NCBI GenBank assembly: GCA_020353055.1
Contig: CP070686.1
Span: forward strand, 2,120,086 to 2,170,843
DNA: 50,758 bases
Direction: 5' to 3'
From: Caldifarciminota bacterium
GTDB taxonomy: Bacteria > Hydrothermota > Tepidihabitantia > SM23-42
This document shows positions 17,457 to 27,001 of the stretch, piece by piece (the first letter of the stretch is position 1; every line of letters begins with the position of its first letter). A program made the position numbers and the translations under genes. The notes under the pieces were generated by a model. It was not told the DNA's origin, did not search any database, and saw nothing but the letters and a program-made list of their open reading frames with translations.

Positions 17457-17873
17457 TCATTCTCTGATCCCGGCAAGTATCGTGGCTTCGCAGGCAAGTA
17501 TGTCATTCACCTTTGCCGTGCCGGTGATTTTCACAACTTTACCGCGATCTTGAACCAACCTGACCTCCAGAATGAGTGTATCCCCGGGTTTCACGATCTT
17601 TCTAAATCTCACTTTGTCGATCGCCATGAACAAAGGAATCGCATTCCTACGGCTGCGCAATAACATCACTCCTCCTGCCTGCGCGATCGCTTCGACCATT
17701 AGAACTCCAGGCATTATCGGTTCACCGGGAAAATGACCAGTGAAGAAATACTCATCCTCCTTTACGTTTTTTTTCGCCAGGATCCTGTCATTGGAAATTT
17801 CCAATACTTCGTCAACGAACAAGAATGGCGGACGATGTGGCAAGATCGCCTTTATCCCTTCAATGTCCATCAT
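17457..17873 (-). CDS. fabZ: 3-hydroxyacyl-ACP dehydratase FabZ
   Basis: Dehydrates 3-hydroxyacyl-ACP in fatty acid synthesis, competing with LpxA for the same substrate. 138 aa, hot-dog fold, with H47 in GHFPGEPIMPGV and E61 in MVEAIAQAGG. The ATG is preceded by AAGGAGAGG. Full length for the family. Confidence 0.96.
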   Translation of the reverse strand: MMDIEGIKAILPHRPPFLFVDEVLEISNDRILAKKNVKEDEYFFTGHFPGEPIMPGVLMVEAIAQAGGVMLLRSRRNAIPLFMAIDKVRFRKIVKPGDTLILEVRLVQDRGKVVKITGTAKVNDILACEATILAGIRE

Positions 17874-17900
17874 TGTCCTCTCCTTGCTGTTATTGAATTT

Positions 17901-18746
17901 CTACGGACTGACACTCTTGTAATCCCGCAGCAACTCTACCTCCCTCTGACCGCAGCCACACTTGCCAATCTGCAGTCCGGAACGGCGATGGCCATGACAA
18001 TCGGAGCCGCCTGTCATCAAAAGGCCCTTGTTTGAAGCCATCATCAGCAGTTGCTGCTGACATGCGACCGAATGATCCGGGTGCCACACTTCAATACCAG
18101 CCGCCCCATCTTCAATCAAACTGGTAATGAGATCGGTATCTCCGTAGATGCCTGGATGCGCGATTACCGCGATACCTTTCCACTCTTCGATTTTTTGTAG
18201 TAAATCTTTGGGCGCGATACTCATTTTAGGCTCGTAGTACGGAGAATGATAGCTCAAGAAACGCACGAATGCTTCTCTCGTTGATTGAACATAACCATGC
18301 TCACGCAATGCCTCTGCAATGTGAGGCCTGCCCAATGCGCTGTTCTTTGCGAGTTCCTTCATACGATCGAAATCAAGTTTGATACCGTCGCGTGAGAGCC
18401 TCTCGACGATCTTCTTTGCCCTTTTTACGCGGTGTTCACGAAGGGTTCCCAGATATTCCAGAAGACCGGAATTTTCATGATCGATGTAGTAGGCCAGAAT
18501 ATGTATATCGACCAATCCGATATTTGAACTCATCTCAACCGAAGGTATAACATTTATTCCCAAATCACCGGCCTCCTTCAGTTCATCTATTGCCATCAAG
18601 GAATCGTGATCAGTGATGGCAATTGTCTTCAGATCTATTTCTTGACAATACTGGACAATCTCTGAAGGAGCGAGCAGCCCGTCCGAGCAGTTCGAATGTA
18701 TGTGAAGGTCTGCGTACTTATGGTTTTCGGGGTAATTTGAGGTCAA
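17901..18746 (-). CDS. PHP-domain phosphoesterase (TrpH/RNase AM-like)
   Basis: 281 aa. Metal ligands in DLHIHSNCSDG (H15, H17, D22), ITDHDSL, PSVEMSS, VIAHPG and GGSDCHGHRR are all present, giving the trinuclear-metal PHP active site. Best match by motif is the COG0613 group, which includes nucleoside 3',5'-bisphosphate phosphatase/5'-3' exoribonuclease. Substrate here is not known. Its ATG overlaps the preceding ATPase stop by 4 nt. Confidence 0.9.
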   Translation of the reverse strand: MTSNYPENHKYADLHIHSNCSDGLLAPSEIVQYCQEIDLKTIAITDHDSLMAIDELKEAGDLGINVIPSVEMSSNIGLVDIHILAYYIDHENSGLLEYLGTLREHRVKRAKKIVERLSRDGIKLDFDRMKELAKNSALGRPHIAEALREHGYVQSTREAFVRFLSYHSPYYEPKMSIAPKDLLQKIEEWKGIAVIAHPGIYGDTDLITSLIEDGAAGIEVWHPDHSVACQQQLLMMASNKGLLMTGGSDCHGHRRSGLQIGKCGCGQREVELLRDYKSVSP

Positions 18747-19567
18747 GATTCCTTTGTCAAAAGACCGAGATCCTGTACAGTATCATCGATAATTTTCACA
18801 TCAATTACCTGCCTTTTCAGGAGAAAACCTTCGAGCAGGGCATTATCGCAAATCGCATTTATCGTTCTCGGGTTGCCTTTCGAATAGAGATAGATCGCTT
18901 TCAGTGCCTCCTCATCGAATAGATTCCGCATGCCACCTGCGACACGGAGTCGATGTAGTATATAATCGTAAGTTGCCTCCTCATCGAGTGTATCCAGAAC
19001 ACAGCGGATCGCGATACGCTGGTAAAGAGGAGGATCGAGCTTCAAATAATCTTCAGTGTCAGGCAATCCAAAGAGAATGAAATTCAATAACTTGCCCCGC
19101 TCTGATTCGAGATTCAACAACCCGCGAATTTCCTCCATGATCTCTTTACTACGTAACATATTGGCTTCATCGATCAATATCACCACTTTCTTCCTTCTCT
19201 TCGCGAATTCGAGAAGACGATGGTACACCGCAGTTATTATTTCGATTTTGTCATCAGATTCATCGCCCGCCTCTAACATCAAGGCAATCTTCTTCAGAAA
19301 CCAGAGTGAAGTTATTTCTGAATGTATGATCACAAGCAACGTTGCCTCGACCTGCTGGTCAATCAACTGATCTAACAGGCGCCGGGACAGCGTGGTCTTG
19401 CCGGTCCCGATTGCCCCCACTAAAAGGGCAAGACCTTTTTCAGTCTCTACCGCATGGGACAGTTTGAGTAACGCCTTCGAGTGTTGCGGCGAGTCATAAT
19501 AGAATTTATCATCAGCCGCAAAACTAAAGGGATGTTCTCTTAGATTGTAGAATGATTCGTAACCCAT
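18743..19567 (-). CDS. ExeA/GspA-like AAA ATPase, copy 1
   Basis: 274 aa ATPase of the ExeA/MshM group, which acts in assembly of secretion or pilus complexes. Walker A GAIGTGKT (51-58), Walker B VVILIDEA (D133, E134), and an arginine-containing sensor region QRIAIRC. The N-terminal signature GYESFYNLREHPFSF and SPQHSKALLKL is typical. There is no C-terminal peptidoglycan-binding domain. It is clearly paralogous to the gene at 21380-22201 (same length, shared N-terminus and Walker regions) and has no obvious ribosome site. Confidence 0.9.
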   Translation of the reverse strand: MGYESFYNLREHPFSFAADDKFYYDSPQHSKALLKLSHAVETEKGLALLVGAIGTGKTTLSRRLLDQLIDQQVEATLLVIIHSEITSLWFLKKIALMLEAGDESDDKIEIITAVYHRLLEFAKRRKKVVILIDEANMLRSKEIMEEIRGLLNLESERGKLLNFILFGLPDTEDYLKLDPPLYQRIAIRCVLDTLDEEATYDYILHRLRVAGGMRNLFDEEALKAIYLYSKGNPRTINAICDNALLEGFLLKRQVIDVKIIDDTVQDLGLLTKES

Positions 19568-19574
19568 GAATATG

Positions 19575-21380
19575 TCACAGGTAAGTAATCTTAGACTTTT
19601 TGTCGGCTTTGTGTTCTATTGAAGCACTTTTATCCTGCAAACTGCCTCCTGACGCATTCTTGCGTCTTTTTTCTAATTCATCGGTGACTTTTTGCTTTAA
19701 CTGTAGTATCTTCTCATTCAACGCTGGAACTTTCTTGTCTATGCCGTAGGCATTGACATAGGATTTGAGCGCGTTTTTCAAATCATTTTTTTTCTCGTAA
19801 CAGTTACCTAACAGGAAATGAATACCGAAATATTCTTTATTATTATGTCCCTCAACTCCTAACCCTTCATTCAAAACACGGATCGCATCGTCTGCCTTGT
19901 CATAGTCGAGATAAGAAGCTCCTATCATCTCGAAGGCCTTAAGCCTGAGTTTGTCATCCTTTGCCGCGATCTCCAATTCCTCAATGGCTTCCTGGAACAG
20001 ACCCATGCCCTTATAGGCAACACCTAGGTCATAGTGTGACGTGTAATCTCCCTCACCGATCGACTCAAACACCTCGCGTCTGAATTCGGAAACCAGTTCC
20101 TCAATGCTCTGCATTGTCTGGGCTTTCGCTTCGGTCTGCTCAATCCGTAGAACCTCACCCAAATCAACAGCACCTGAGGCTTTCTCCATTGTACGAACGG
20201 GTTCAAGTGGACCGACCCGCTCTTTGGCCACCGGGTTATCCGGGTCGATACGCAATACATCTCGGTAAACCTTCTTTGCCTCGCTCTTCGCTTCACGCCG
20301 GTTCAACGCGTCCGCCAGTTCAAGCATGAAAGCCACCTGCTGGTCGCTATCCTTCCGCATACGTGCAATTTCAACGAGATGCTGCCGAGATTTTAAATCG
20401 AAGGGCCTCAATTCGGAGATCTTCTTATTCAGACTTAGAGCCTTATCATAATCCTTACCGCGCCAGGCCGATTCTTCGGCATCGCGGAAACAATCGATCG
20501 CCTCTTCAGTCGAATCGAGCTTCAGGTATAACTCACCCAGTTCTATCGTCTTGTCAATTTCAGATAACTTCTCGGTTACCTCGACCCCGACCGTTGTATC
20601 CCGTTCTTCATCCTTCAACAACTCTGCGACCTCTGGCGAAACGATGTCTTCGATCGAAATCTTGTCCTCAGTTTTTTGCTTTTTCTCTACAGGTTCTATT
20701 TCCTCCAGATGAACAGATTCTTCAATCTCCGCGACTTTCTCCCCTGTTTTCTCCTCGATCACTTCTTCAGGTTTATCCTGCGAAACTTCGGGGACGACTT
20801 CTGCCTTCTCTTTTTCTTCAAGCACCGTCTCTTTGAATTTCTCGTGTTGAGTTTCGATCTCCTTCGCCTTTTCCAGCAATTCAGTCCCACGATCCTTCTT
20901 ACCGACCTGCTCGTAGATAGCCGATATTGTTTTAAGTATCCTTGCGTTATTGGGAACGAGTTCCCTGATCATATCATAGGTCTTCAGAGCGGTATCGAGA
21001 TCATTCGCTCTTCGTTTCCGGTCAGCGTATTCCAGCAGGTAATTTGCCGCCTCACCTCGCTGATCCAATTCCTTATGCAATTCACCCAGAAGTCCATAGA
21101 CCTCGGTACGATTCTTGTCAAACCTCAGGATTTTCTTGCAGAGGGCAATTGCATTGGGGAAGTAGGTTTCTTCCTTAAAAACACGGGCTCCCTTCTCATA
21201 GGTGTTCAACGCGTTTTTCTGCTGGTTCACCTTGAGATACAGATCACCCAATTTGTTATACAGAGAGCCTTCGCTCGGAAATTCTGAAACAGCATTCTCG
21301 AGCTCCTCAATGGCCTCATTGAACGAGCCCTTGGCCTCTAATTCGGCAATCTTTCTTTTTAGATCAACTAACTCCGCCAT
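19575..21380 (-). CDS. TPR-repeat protein, copy 1
   Basis: 601 aa, no signal peptide or membrane helix. TPR units fill about 1-170 (e.g. GSLYNKLGDLYLKVNQQKNA) and about 265-570, separated by a Glu/Lys-rich linker around 180-260. Tail Lys-rich (KRRKNASGGSLQDK). Likely a scaffold for the ATPases on each side. Its start overlaps the stop of the upstream ATPase (TAATG). No enzymatic domain seen. Confidence 0.88.
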   Translation of the reverse strand: MAELVDLKRKIAELEAKGSFNEAIEELENAVSEFPSEGSLYNKLGDLYLKVNQQKNALNTYEKGARVFKEETYFPNAIALCKKILRFDKNRTEVYGLLGELHKELDQRGEAANYLLEYADRKRRANDLDTALKTYDMIRELVPNNARILKTISAIYEQVGKKDRGTELLEKAKEIETQHEKFKETVLEEKEKAEVVPEVSQDKPEEVIEEKTGEKVAEIEESVHLEEIEPVEKKQKTEDKISIEDIVSPEVAELLKDEERDTTVGVEVTEKLSEIDKTIELGELYLKLDSTEEAIDCFRDAEESAWRGKDYDKALSLNKKISELRPFDLKSRQHLVEIARMRKDSDQQVAFMLELADALNRREAKSEAKKVYRDVLRIDPDNPVAKERVGPLEPVRTMEKASGAVDLGEVLRIEQTEAKAQTMQSIEELVSEFRREVFESIGEGDYTSHYDLGVAYKGMGLFQEAIEELEIAAKDDKLRLKAFEMIGASYLDYDKADDAIRVLNEGLGVEGHNNKEYFGIHFLLGNCYEKKNDLKNALKSYVNAYGIDKKVPALNEKILQLKQKVTDELEKRRKNASGGSLQDKSASIEHKADKKSKITYL

Positions 21381-22201
21381 TATTCAAACTTCAAACCGAG
21401 GTTGCTTACCACCCTTTCGATCAGAACCTCATCAATTTCCTGTTTATTATTCAAGTAACCTTCCAACAACGCATTATCACAGATAATATTTACTAAACGT
21501 GGTCTACCTTCTGAATACCGGCAGATCAGATCCACAGCACGAGCGCTAAAGATCTCGTATTCACTACCCGCTACGTTGAGACGGTGAGCAATATAAGACC
21601 TCACCGTATCACTGCCCATCGATTTCAGCCTGATCTTCACTGCAATACGCTGATGCAAAGCGCGATTTGACGAAATGAAATTCTCAAGGTCCGGCAACCC
21701 ACTGAGAATGAATGATAAAAGCCTGGTATCTCCGATTTCAAGATTCAGAAGACCCCTTATTTCTTCGAGCACACTGGGGTTATCTATCTTATTCGCCTCA
21801 TCGATGATGATCACCGTCTTTTCATTACGATGATAGATCTCGTTGAGCCGTCGCGAGATACGTGCTATTATTTCGGTGGTTGAATCACTGAGATCCCGCA
21901 AACCAATGAGATTCGCAATCCTTGTATAAAGCCATGCGGGAGAGAATTCGGAGTGTGTCAAAACGATCAAACCGATCTGGTATTTGCCCATCGAGTATAA
22001 CTCGTTGAGTATCTTGCGCGAAAGTGTTGTCTTGCCTGTCCCGATATCTCCCAGCAACACCGCCAAACCGCGCGCGCCCCTTGCCGCATGGAGCAAATAT
22101 TCCCGCGCAAGTGCGTGTTGGGGAGAATTGAAATAGAATTTCGGATCAGGATGGTTGGCAAACGGTTCTAACTTGAATCGATAAAACTCTTGATATCCCA
22201 A
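21380..22201 (-). CDS. ExeA/GspA-like AAA ATPase, copy 2
   Basis: 273 aa, with N-terminus GYQEFYRFKLEPFANHPD, Walker A GDIGTGKT (51-58), Walker B TVIIIDEANK (D134, E135), and QRIAVKIRL sensor segment. Same architecture as the copy at 18743-19567. Preceded by an AGGAGG ribosome site, translationally coupled to the next TPR gene. Confidence 0.9.
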   Translation of the reverse strand: MGYQEFYRFKLEPFANHPDPKFYFNSPQHALAREYLLHAARGARGLAVLLGDIGTGKTTLSRKILNELYSMGKYQIGLIVLTHSEFSPAWLYTRIANLIGLRDLSDSTTEIIARISRRLNEIYHRNEKTVIIIDEANKIDNPSVLEEIRGLLNLEIGDTRLLSFILSGLPDLENFISSNRALHQRIAVKIRLKSMGSDTVRSYIAHRLNVAGSEYEIFSARAVDLICRYSEGRPRLVNIICDNALLEGYLNNKQEIDEVLIERVVSNLGLKFE

Positions 22202-22217
22202 TCAACCTCCTAATGGA

Positions 22218-24155
22218 TTAGAGAAACGATATATTCTCGCCTCTCTGCTCGTACGGCTCTTCTTCTTCAGGCTCAGTACCGGCTTCTTGATCCCTCTCTT
22301 CAGGCGCCTCAACCGGTTCCTCTGGTCTGATAATATCAGGTTCCTCTGGTTTCTGCTCGACGCTTGAAACTGGTTCCTCCTCGATCACAGGCTCAATCTT
22401 TGCCGCAGGCCGATGCGTGACGCTCGTGCCACCGAGAAGCTCATACATCTCCTTGACATCCTTGTAATCCGGCTCCGATGACATGATGTGTTCAATCTCC
22501 CTCAATGCGTTCTCGAAATCCCCCATCCCTTCGTAAGCGGACGCAAGAAGGTAACGCAATTCAATTTTTTCACTCTGAGGGATGTCCTCGAGAAGAATGG
22601 CCGGGCCTACCGTCTTTATCGCTTCACTATACTTGCCAAGTTTGATCATTGCCGCACCGGTTATTTCCAGAGATAACGGCCAGGTATGTTTGTTTATTTT
22701 CAACTCTCGCGCATGGGTAAGCGCTGTTTCATAGAGCTCGGCAGCAAAGGCCTGTTGCGCAAGTTCCAATCGCTTGCCTACATCCTCCTCGTCCCATCTG
22801 ATATTTCCGCGGAATTCGTCGAATTCGGTAGCCACTTCAAAACTCGGCGCGGGCGGCGCTTCCATTTCTTTCAGCAGGAATTCTATATCGGCGATCTGGC
22901 CTTCCATGGTCGGGGGCTCCTCTGCCGGGGGTTCTACTGGTTCGGTTTCCTTCTCTCTCTGCGCACGGTCAACGTAATTCTCTACTTCACGGATGAGATC
23001 ATCGAAAATGCCTGCGCCAGGCTCAGACGTTTCAGCCGTCTCTTCATCCTCGGCAGCGCTATCAGCGTGTGCTGGTTCCTCGACACCAACTGTTTCCGGC
23101 GTTTCGACGTCCTGCGGCTTCGGTTCCTGAGCGGCGAACTCGTCAGCCGAGCCGACACGCTCCTGCACTTCGGCAACGACCTCTCCAGCCGCCTCGACAC
23201 GTTCTGGTTCCTCTGAAACAACCGGTTCCGGGATTTCTGCTTCAGGCGCTTCGGTTTCTTTTGATTCCGTGGGTTCTTCGACCGCCTGTGGTGGCATTTC
23301 CGACAAATCGATTTCCCTTTCTTCAACCTTCTCTTCAGGACCGGTGCCGGTCAACGCCTGTAGTTCCCTCAGCTTGTCAAAAGCCGCCTCATTACTTGGG
23401 TCGATTTCAACGATACGGTTCAGTACATTGATTGCTTCGAGGGGTTCACCCTGCTCGACGAGATCACTCACTGCTTTGTTGAATTCAACAAGCGCTTCGT
23501 CCTTAGAACCTATTTCGTAGAGAAGATTCCCCAATTCAACCCGGCTCTTAGGATCCAAGCCTTCGTCGCCGCCATCGGTCTGAGGAAGCAAGCGGTTTAT
23601 TTCATCCAGTATACTTTTTTCGTTTTTCTCGGTAGCCACGGATTTCAGCCGGTTCAATTCTTCTTCCGCCTGCTCAGTGCGATTCATCGCTCGAAGGATA
23701 CGCACATAAGACAATCCCAGCCGCAAATTTTCCGGCTGTAACTCGACGATCTTGCGCAAGCCGGTAATGAATGTGGTTTCATCCTTATTATCGATCGCCG
23801 AAGAACAAAGATCGATCATTTTCTGTATGCCTTGATTGGGAAGGCCTGCCTGTCTATAGAGCTGCGACAGATGGACATACCGGTCACTATTTGCTCGCTC
23901 GATTTTCGCCACTTTTTCAAGACATATAATTGCTTCAAGTTGCTGGTCATTCTCGGCATATATCGCCGCTGCCTGTTCGTAGCGCGTAACTGCATCCTCC
24001 CTCTTACCCATTCGCTGAGCAAGATCGGCCGAGAGCTCCAGGGCCCTTGCTGAATTCGGGCTCTCATGAAGCACGCGGCGCAAGAGAACCTGCGCTTTCT
24101 CGAGCTGTCCTTCCTGCATGTAGCTTTTACTCTTTTCTAAGAAGTCAATTTCCAT
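22218..24155 (-). CDS. TPR-repeat protein with acidic Pro/Glu linker, copy 2
   Basis: 645 aa, cytoplasmic by appearance. N-terminal TPR block (1-265), a long low-complexity linker rich in Glu, Pro, Ala and Val (about 270-405), a second TPR block (about 425-575) and another acidic tail. First gene of the seven-gene operon, with promoter at 24200-24173 and GAAGG before the ATG. Its order with the downstream ATPase repeats in the next two genes. Confidence 0.88.
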   Translation of the reverse strand: MEIDFLEKSKSYMQEGQLEKAQVLLRRVLHESPNSARALELSADLAQRMGKREDAVTRYEQAAAIYAENDQQLEAIICLEKVAKIERANSDRYVHLSQLYRQAGLPNQGIQKMIDLCSSAIDNKDETTFITGLRKIVELQPENLRLGLSYVRILRAMNRTEQAEEELNRLKSVATEKNEKSILDEINRLLPQTDGGDEGLDPKSRVELGNLLYEIGSKDEALVEFNKAVSDLVEQGEPLEAINVLNRIVEIDPSNEAAFDKLRELQALTGTGPEEKVEEREIDLSEMPPQAVEEPTESKETEAPEAEIPEPVVSEEPERVEAAGEVVAEVQERVGSADEFAAQEPKPQDVETPETVGVEEPAHADSAAEDEETAETSEPGAGIFDDLIREVENYVDRAQREKETEPVEPPAEEPPTMEGQIADIEFLLKEMEAPPAPSFEVATEFDEFRGNIRWDEEDVGKRLELAQQAFAAELYETALTHARELKINKHTWPLSLEITGAAMIKLGKYSEAIKTVGPAILLEDIPQSEKIELRYLLASAYEGMGDFENALREIEHIMSSEPDYKDVKEMYELLGGTSVTHRPAAKIEPVIEEEPVSSVEQKPEEPDIIRPEEPVEAPEERDQEAGTEPEEEEPYEQRGENISFL

Positions 24156-24172
24156 GTATAGCCTTCGCCAAA

Positions 24173-24200
24173 ATTATAATTGATTTCAAAAAGTTGTCAA
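24173..24200 (-). promoter_or_regulatory. Promoter of the TPR-ExeA-PHP-fabZ-lpxA operon
   Basis: Minus strand TTGACA (24200-24195), 16-bp spacer, TATAAT (24178-24173); it overlaps the last codons of ftcD. It is the only strong promoter I see upstream of all seven genes. Confidence 0.75.
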
Positions 24201-25691
24201 GAATATTTTCTCGATTTCTCTAAACATTTTCTCTTCCTGTTTGGTCAATGAATCCACCGTAGTATTCGTTGATGTATTAAACTCGTCGTCAGTTATTGAC
24301 TTGAGATTTATCAACACGTTCAGTCGAGCACCGATAAACCCGCTGTGCAGAGCATGAAGTGCGACGCCAACGTCCGAGATAGCACTCTTCAACCCTTTTT
24401 GTGCTAGTGTCTTGGCATAAGGATAGACGAGCAGGATCTTCTTGCATACCTCGAGCGGTACCTCAGCAGCATTCTTCAAGCCATTCTGTATCGCCGCCTC
24501 TTTCGCCTTTTTCTCATCCGGCGACTCATCCGGCAGTTTAAATGCGGACATTACTGCGTCAAACGCTTGTTTGTCTTTTTCAATGTACTTGTAGAAATCG
24601 TACATCTCAAGCTTTAGATGACCGTGAAAGTCCTTGAGTTCAGCATCTTTCGTCTTTCTTACGGTTATTCCCGTAACCATAGCCAGCAACCCTGCACCGA
24701 GTGCCGCCTCAAGCGCCGCAACACTGCCCCCACCCGGTGTCGGCCTGGACAGTGCCAGATCATTAAGAAATTCAAGGATCGACTGTTTGCCTGCTTTACC
24801 GCGCAAACGGTACTCGAGAATTTGATTCTCATTAAAGCGGTCCAACTGTAGAAAGTACCGGGCGGTATCGATCAAAGCCTGTTCAGGAACCAGCCCGACG
24901 ATCTCTGATTCCCTGATGCGCACGCCGTATCGTTCGGCTTCACGTCGCGCCATTTCAAAAACCCGGAACAGAGGTGTTTTCGTGTACTCGGTCATATTGA
25001 TTGAAACCTGGGCAATACCTTCATCCTTAAGTTCAAAACCCAGTGCCTTACAATACCGGAAGCCGCCACTCATGAACCTTATCGCCTTGGCGACCTTCTG
25101 GGCAATGTCAACGTCGGAAGTATTCAGATTGAGGTTGAAGGCAATGAGCGGGAACCGGGCTCCTACCACCGTGGCTCCGGCCGTAGGATGTATCTTGGGT
25201 TCACCAAAATCCGGTCTGCGGTCTGGGTTGGTCTCGATCTCGTCGCGCAGGCCTTCGAATTCACCCCGTCTTATATTCGCAAGATTCTGGCGGTCCGGTC
25301 TGGTTGCCGCCGCCTCGTATAGGTAAACTGGAATCTTCAGTTCATCGGCTATCCTTTTCCCCAGACGTTTTGCCAGTTCAACACACTCCCGCGTTGTAGC
25401 GTTACTTATCGGCACGAAAGGTATTACATCGGTCGCGCCCATGCGAGGGTGTTCACCCTTGTGTTTTGTCAAATCGATCAATTCCGAAGCCTTCTTCGCG
25501 CCCTTGAAAGCGGCTTCGAGCACGGCCTCGGGTTCGCCGACAAATGTCACAACCGCGCGGTTGTGGCTTGCATCCATCTCGCGGTCGAGTAACTCAACAC
25601 CGGCGCTTTCTATCTCACCAATAATCTGATTGAGTTTTTCCTCGTCGCGTCCTTCACTGAAGTTAGGAATACACTCAATTATTTTTTCCAT
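24186..25691 (-). CDS. ftcD: Glutamate formimidoyltransferase / formimidoyl-THF cyclodeaminase fusion
   Basis: Bifunctional 501-aa enzyme: transfers the formimino group of formiminoglutamate to tetrahydrofolate, then deaminates it to methenyl-THF. Residues 1-180 and 181-295 are the two transferase subdomains (ECIPNFSEGRD start; HNRAVVTFVG; HPRMGATDVIPF); residues 310-501 are the cyclodeaminase domain (LSRPTPGGGSVAALEAALGAGL). The fused form is the vertebrate-like arrangement, also found in some bacteria. The start overlaps the end of hutI by 17 bp, so they form one transcript. Confidence 0.95.
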   Translation of the reverse strand: MEKIIECIPNFSEGRDEEKLNQIIGEIESAGVELLDREMDASHNRAVVTFVGEPEAVLEAAFKGAKKASELIDLTKHKGEHPRMGATDVIPFVPISNATTRECVELAKRLGKRIADELKIPVYLYEAAATRPDRQNLANIRRGEFEGLRDEIETNPDRRPDFGEPKIHPTAGATVVGARFPLIAFNLNLNTSDVDIAQKVAKAIRFMSGGFRYCKALGFELKDEGIAQVSINMTEYTKTPLFRVFEMARREAERYGVRIRESEIVGLVPEQALIDTARYFLQLDRFNENQILEYRLRGKAGKQSILEFLNDLALSRPTPGGGSVAALEAALGAGLLAMVTGITVRKTKDAELKDFHGHLKLEMYDFYKYIEKDKQAFDAVMSAFKLPDESPDEKKAKEAAIQNGLKNAAEVPLEVCKKILLVYPYAKTLAQKGLKSAISDVGVALHALHSGFIGARLNVLINLKSITDDEFNTSTNTTVDSLTKQEEKMFREIEKIFLTTF

Positions 25692-26871
25692 AAATTACCT
25701 TCCCTTTCTTAACAGTACACTTAACCATATCCTCCCCAAATTCGTAGGGAATCTTCCTATAATCATCCACATCAAGCAAGACCAGATCAGCCTGTTTTCC
25801 TTCTTCGATACTACCAACACGGTCGAATATCCCGAGCGCCCGGGCACCATGTTTTGTCGCGCCGAGCAGGGCTTCCTCAACATACATACCATAAGCAAGG
25901 CAGGCAAGCGAAATAATCTTCAACATCGAATAAATCATACATGACCCGGGATTGAAATCGCTCGCGATGGCGACCCCTGATTTCGTCGACCGGAACGCCG
26001 TCATGTTCGGTTTACGCGAAAGCCGCAGAAATAACGACGTACCGGGGAGTAGAGTGGGCACGACACCCGCCTTTTTCAGCGCTGTGATATCGCGTTTTGT
26101 CGAGACGAGGAGGTGATCCGCTGACTTACAACCAAGTTTTGCGGCAACAAGTGCCCCGCCTATGTTGGCGAATTCGTCAGTGTGAATCTTGATTGCGAAT
26201 CCATAGTCCTTGGCAGCCGATAATATTTGCTCGCTTTCCTTCTTGCTGAAAGCGATATCGTCGCAGAATACATCGCAGAAAGCAGCCAACCTCTTTCTCG
26301 CCACGTAGGGAATCATTTTCTCAACCACCAGCTTGACGAATTCATCACGTTTCATCCTTGCCGGCACCGTGTGTACGAGGAACGTAGGAATGACTTCGAT
26401 CGGCGCACGCCGCTTCAGCCGATTGATGACCCGTAACATCTTGTATTCGACCTCGGGCATCAAACCATAGCCACTTTTCACTTCGACGGTTGTCGTGCCA
26501 TGTCTTACTATCTTCCTCAATCGCTGCTGCCCCAGCTCATAGAGTTCATCCTCGCTTGCTTTTGTGGTATGCTTCACCGTACTTGCGATCCCACCTCCAG
26601 CCTTCGCGATTGCCTCGTACTTGACACCCCGTATGCGCATCGCAAATTCGCCCTCGCGACTCCCACCAAAGACCAGATGGGTATGCGAATCAACAAAACC
26701 CGGGCAGACGACGCATCCTTTTGCGTCGATGATGCGGTGATGTGCCTCGGCGTTGATCGACCCGACCTTTGCGATTATACCTTTCTCAATAAGAATTGAC
26801 CGATTTTTGACTACACCAATACCGCGCTTCATTGTGAGAATTTGAGTAGCATTAGAGAGCAAAACGGACAT
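25675..26871 (-). CDS. hutI: Imidazolonepropionase
   Basis: Hydrolyses imidazolone-5-propionate to formiminoglutamate, directly feeding the downstream FtcD. About 398 aa from ATG 26871. Metal and substrate motifs: SHTHLVFGGSREGEF, KSGYGL, IHTDEF, SADHLL and ASDFNPGS. I chose ATG 26871 over an upstream TTG because the latter lies inside the -35 box. A promoter ends 5 nt before the ATG, so translation is probably leaderless. hutH and hutU are not in the window. Confidence 0.95.
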   Translation of the reverse strand: MSVLLSNATQILTMKRGIGVVKNRSILIEKGIIAKVGSINAEAHHRIIDAKGCVVCPGFVDSHTHLVFGGSREGEFAMRIRGVKYEAIAKAGGGIASTVKHTTKASEDELYELGQQRLRKIVRHGTTTVEVKSGYGLMPEVEYKMLRVINRLKRRAPIEVIPTFLVHTVPARMKRDEFVKLVVEKMIPYVARKRLAAFCDVFCDDIAFSKKESEQILSAAKDYGFAIKIHTDEFANIGGALVAAKLGCKSADHLLVSTKRDITALKKAGVVPTLLPGTSLFLRLSRKPNMTAFRSTKSGVAIASDFNPGSCMIYSMLKIISLACLAYGMYVEEALLGATKHGARALGIFDRVGSIEEGKQADLVLLDVDDYRKIPYEFGEDMVKCTVKKGKVIYGKNN

Positions 26872-26876
26872 CAAAT

Positions 26877-26904
26877 ATTTTACCCTATTTTCCTTTTGTG
26901 TCAA
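26877..26904 (-). promoter_or_regulatory. hutI-ftcD promoter
   Basis: Minus strand TTGACA (26904-26899), 16-bp spacer, TAAAAT (26882-26877), then 5 nt to ATG. Confidence 0.7.
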
Positions 26905-27001
26905 TGATTAGAAAGAAAAATCAGTGGTAGAAGAAACAAGGAAAAGGTGTTTGAGGTTGTTTGCTTCGGGATTCCTTGTACTCTCTAGGATCTAGTCCTT
27001 A

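Noticed and set aside
17453-17506. Longer LpxA start at 17506
   Set aside because: It overlaps fabZ by 50 bp and adds residues not found in LpxA; ATG 17452 matches the family N-terminus.
22686-23431. Plus-strand frames within the TPR gene
   Set aside because: They are shadows of the acidic, proline-rich linker and have no start signals.
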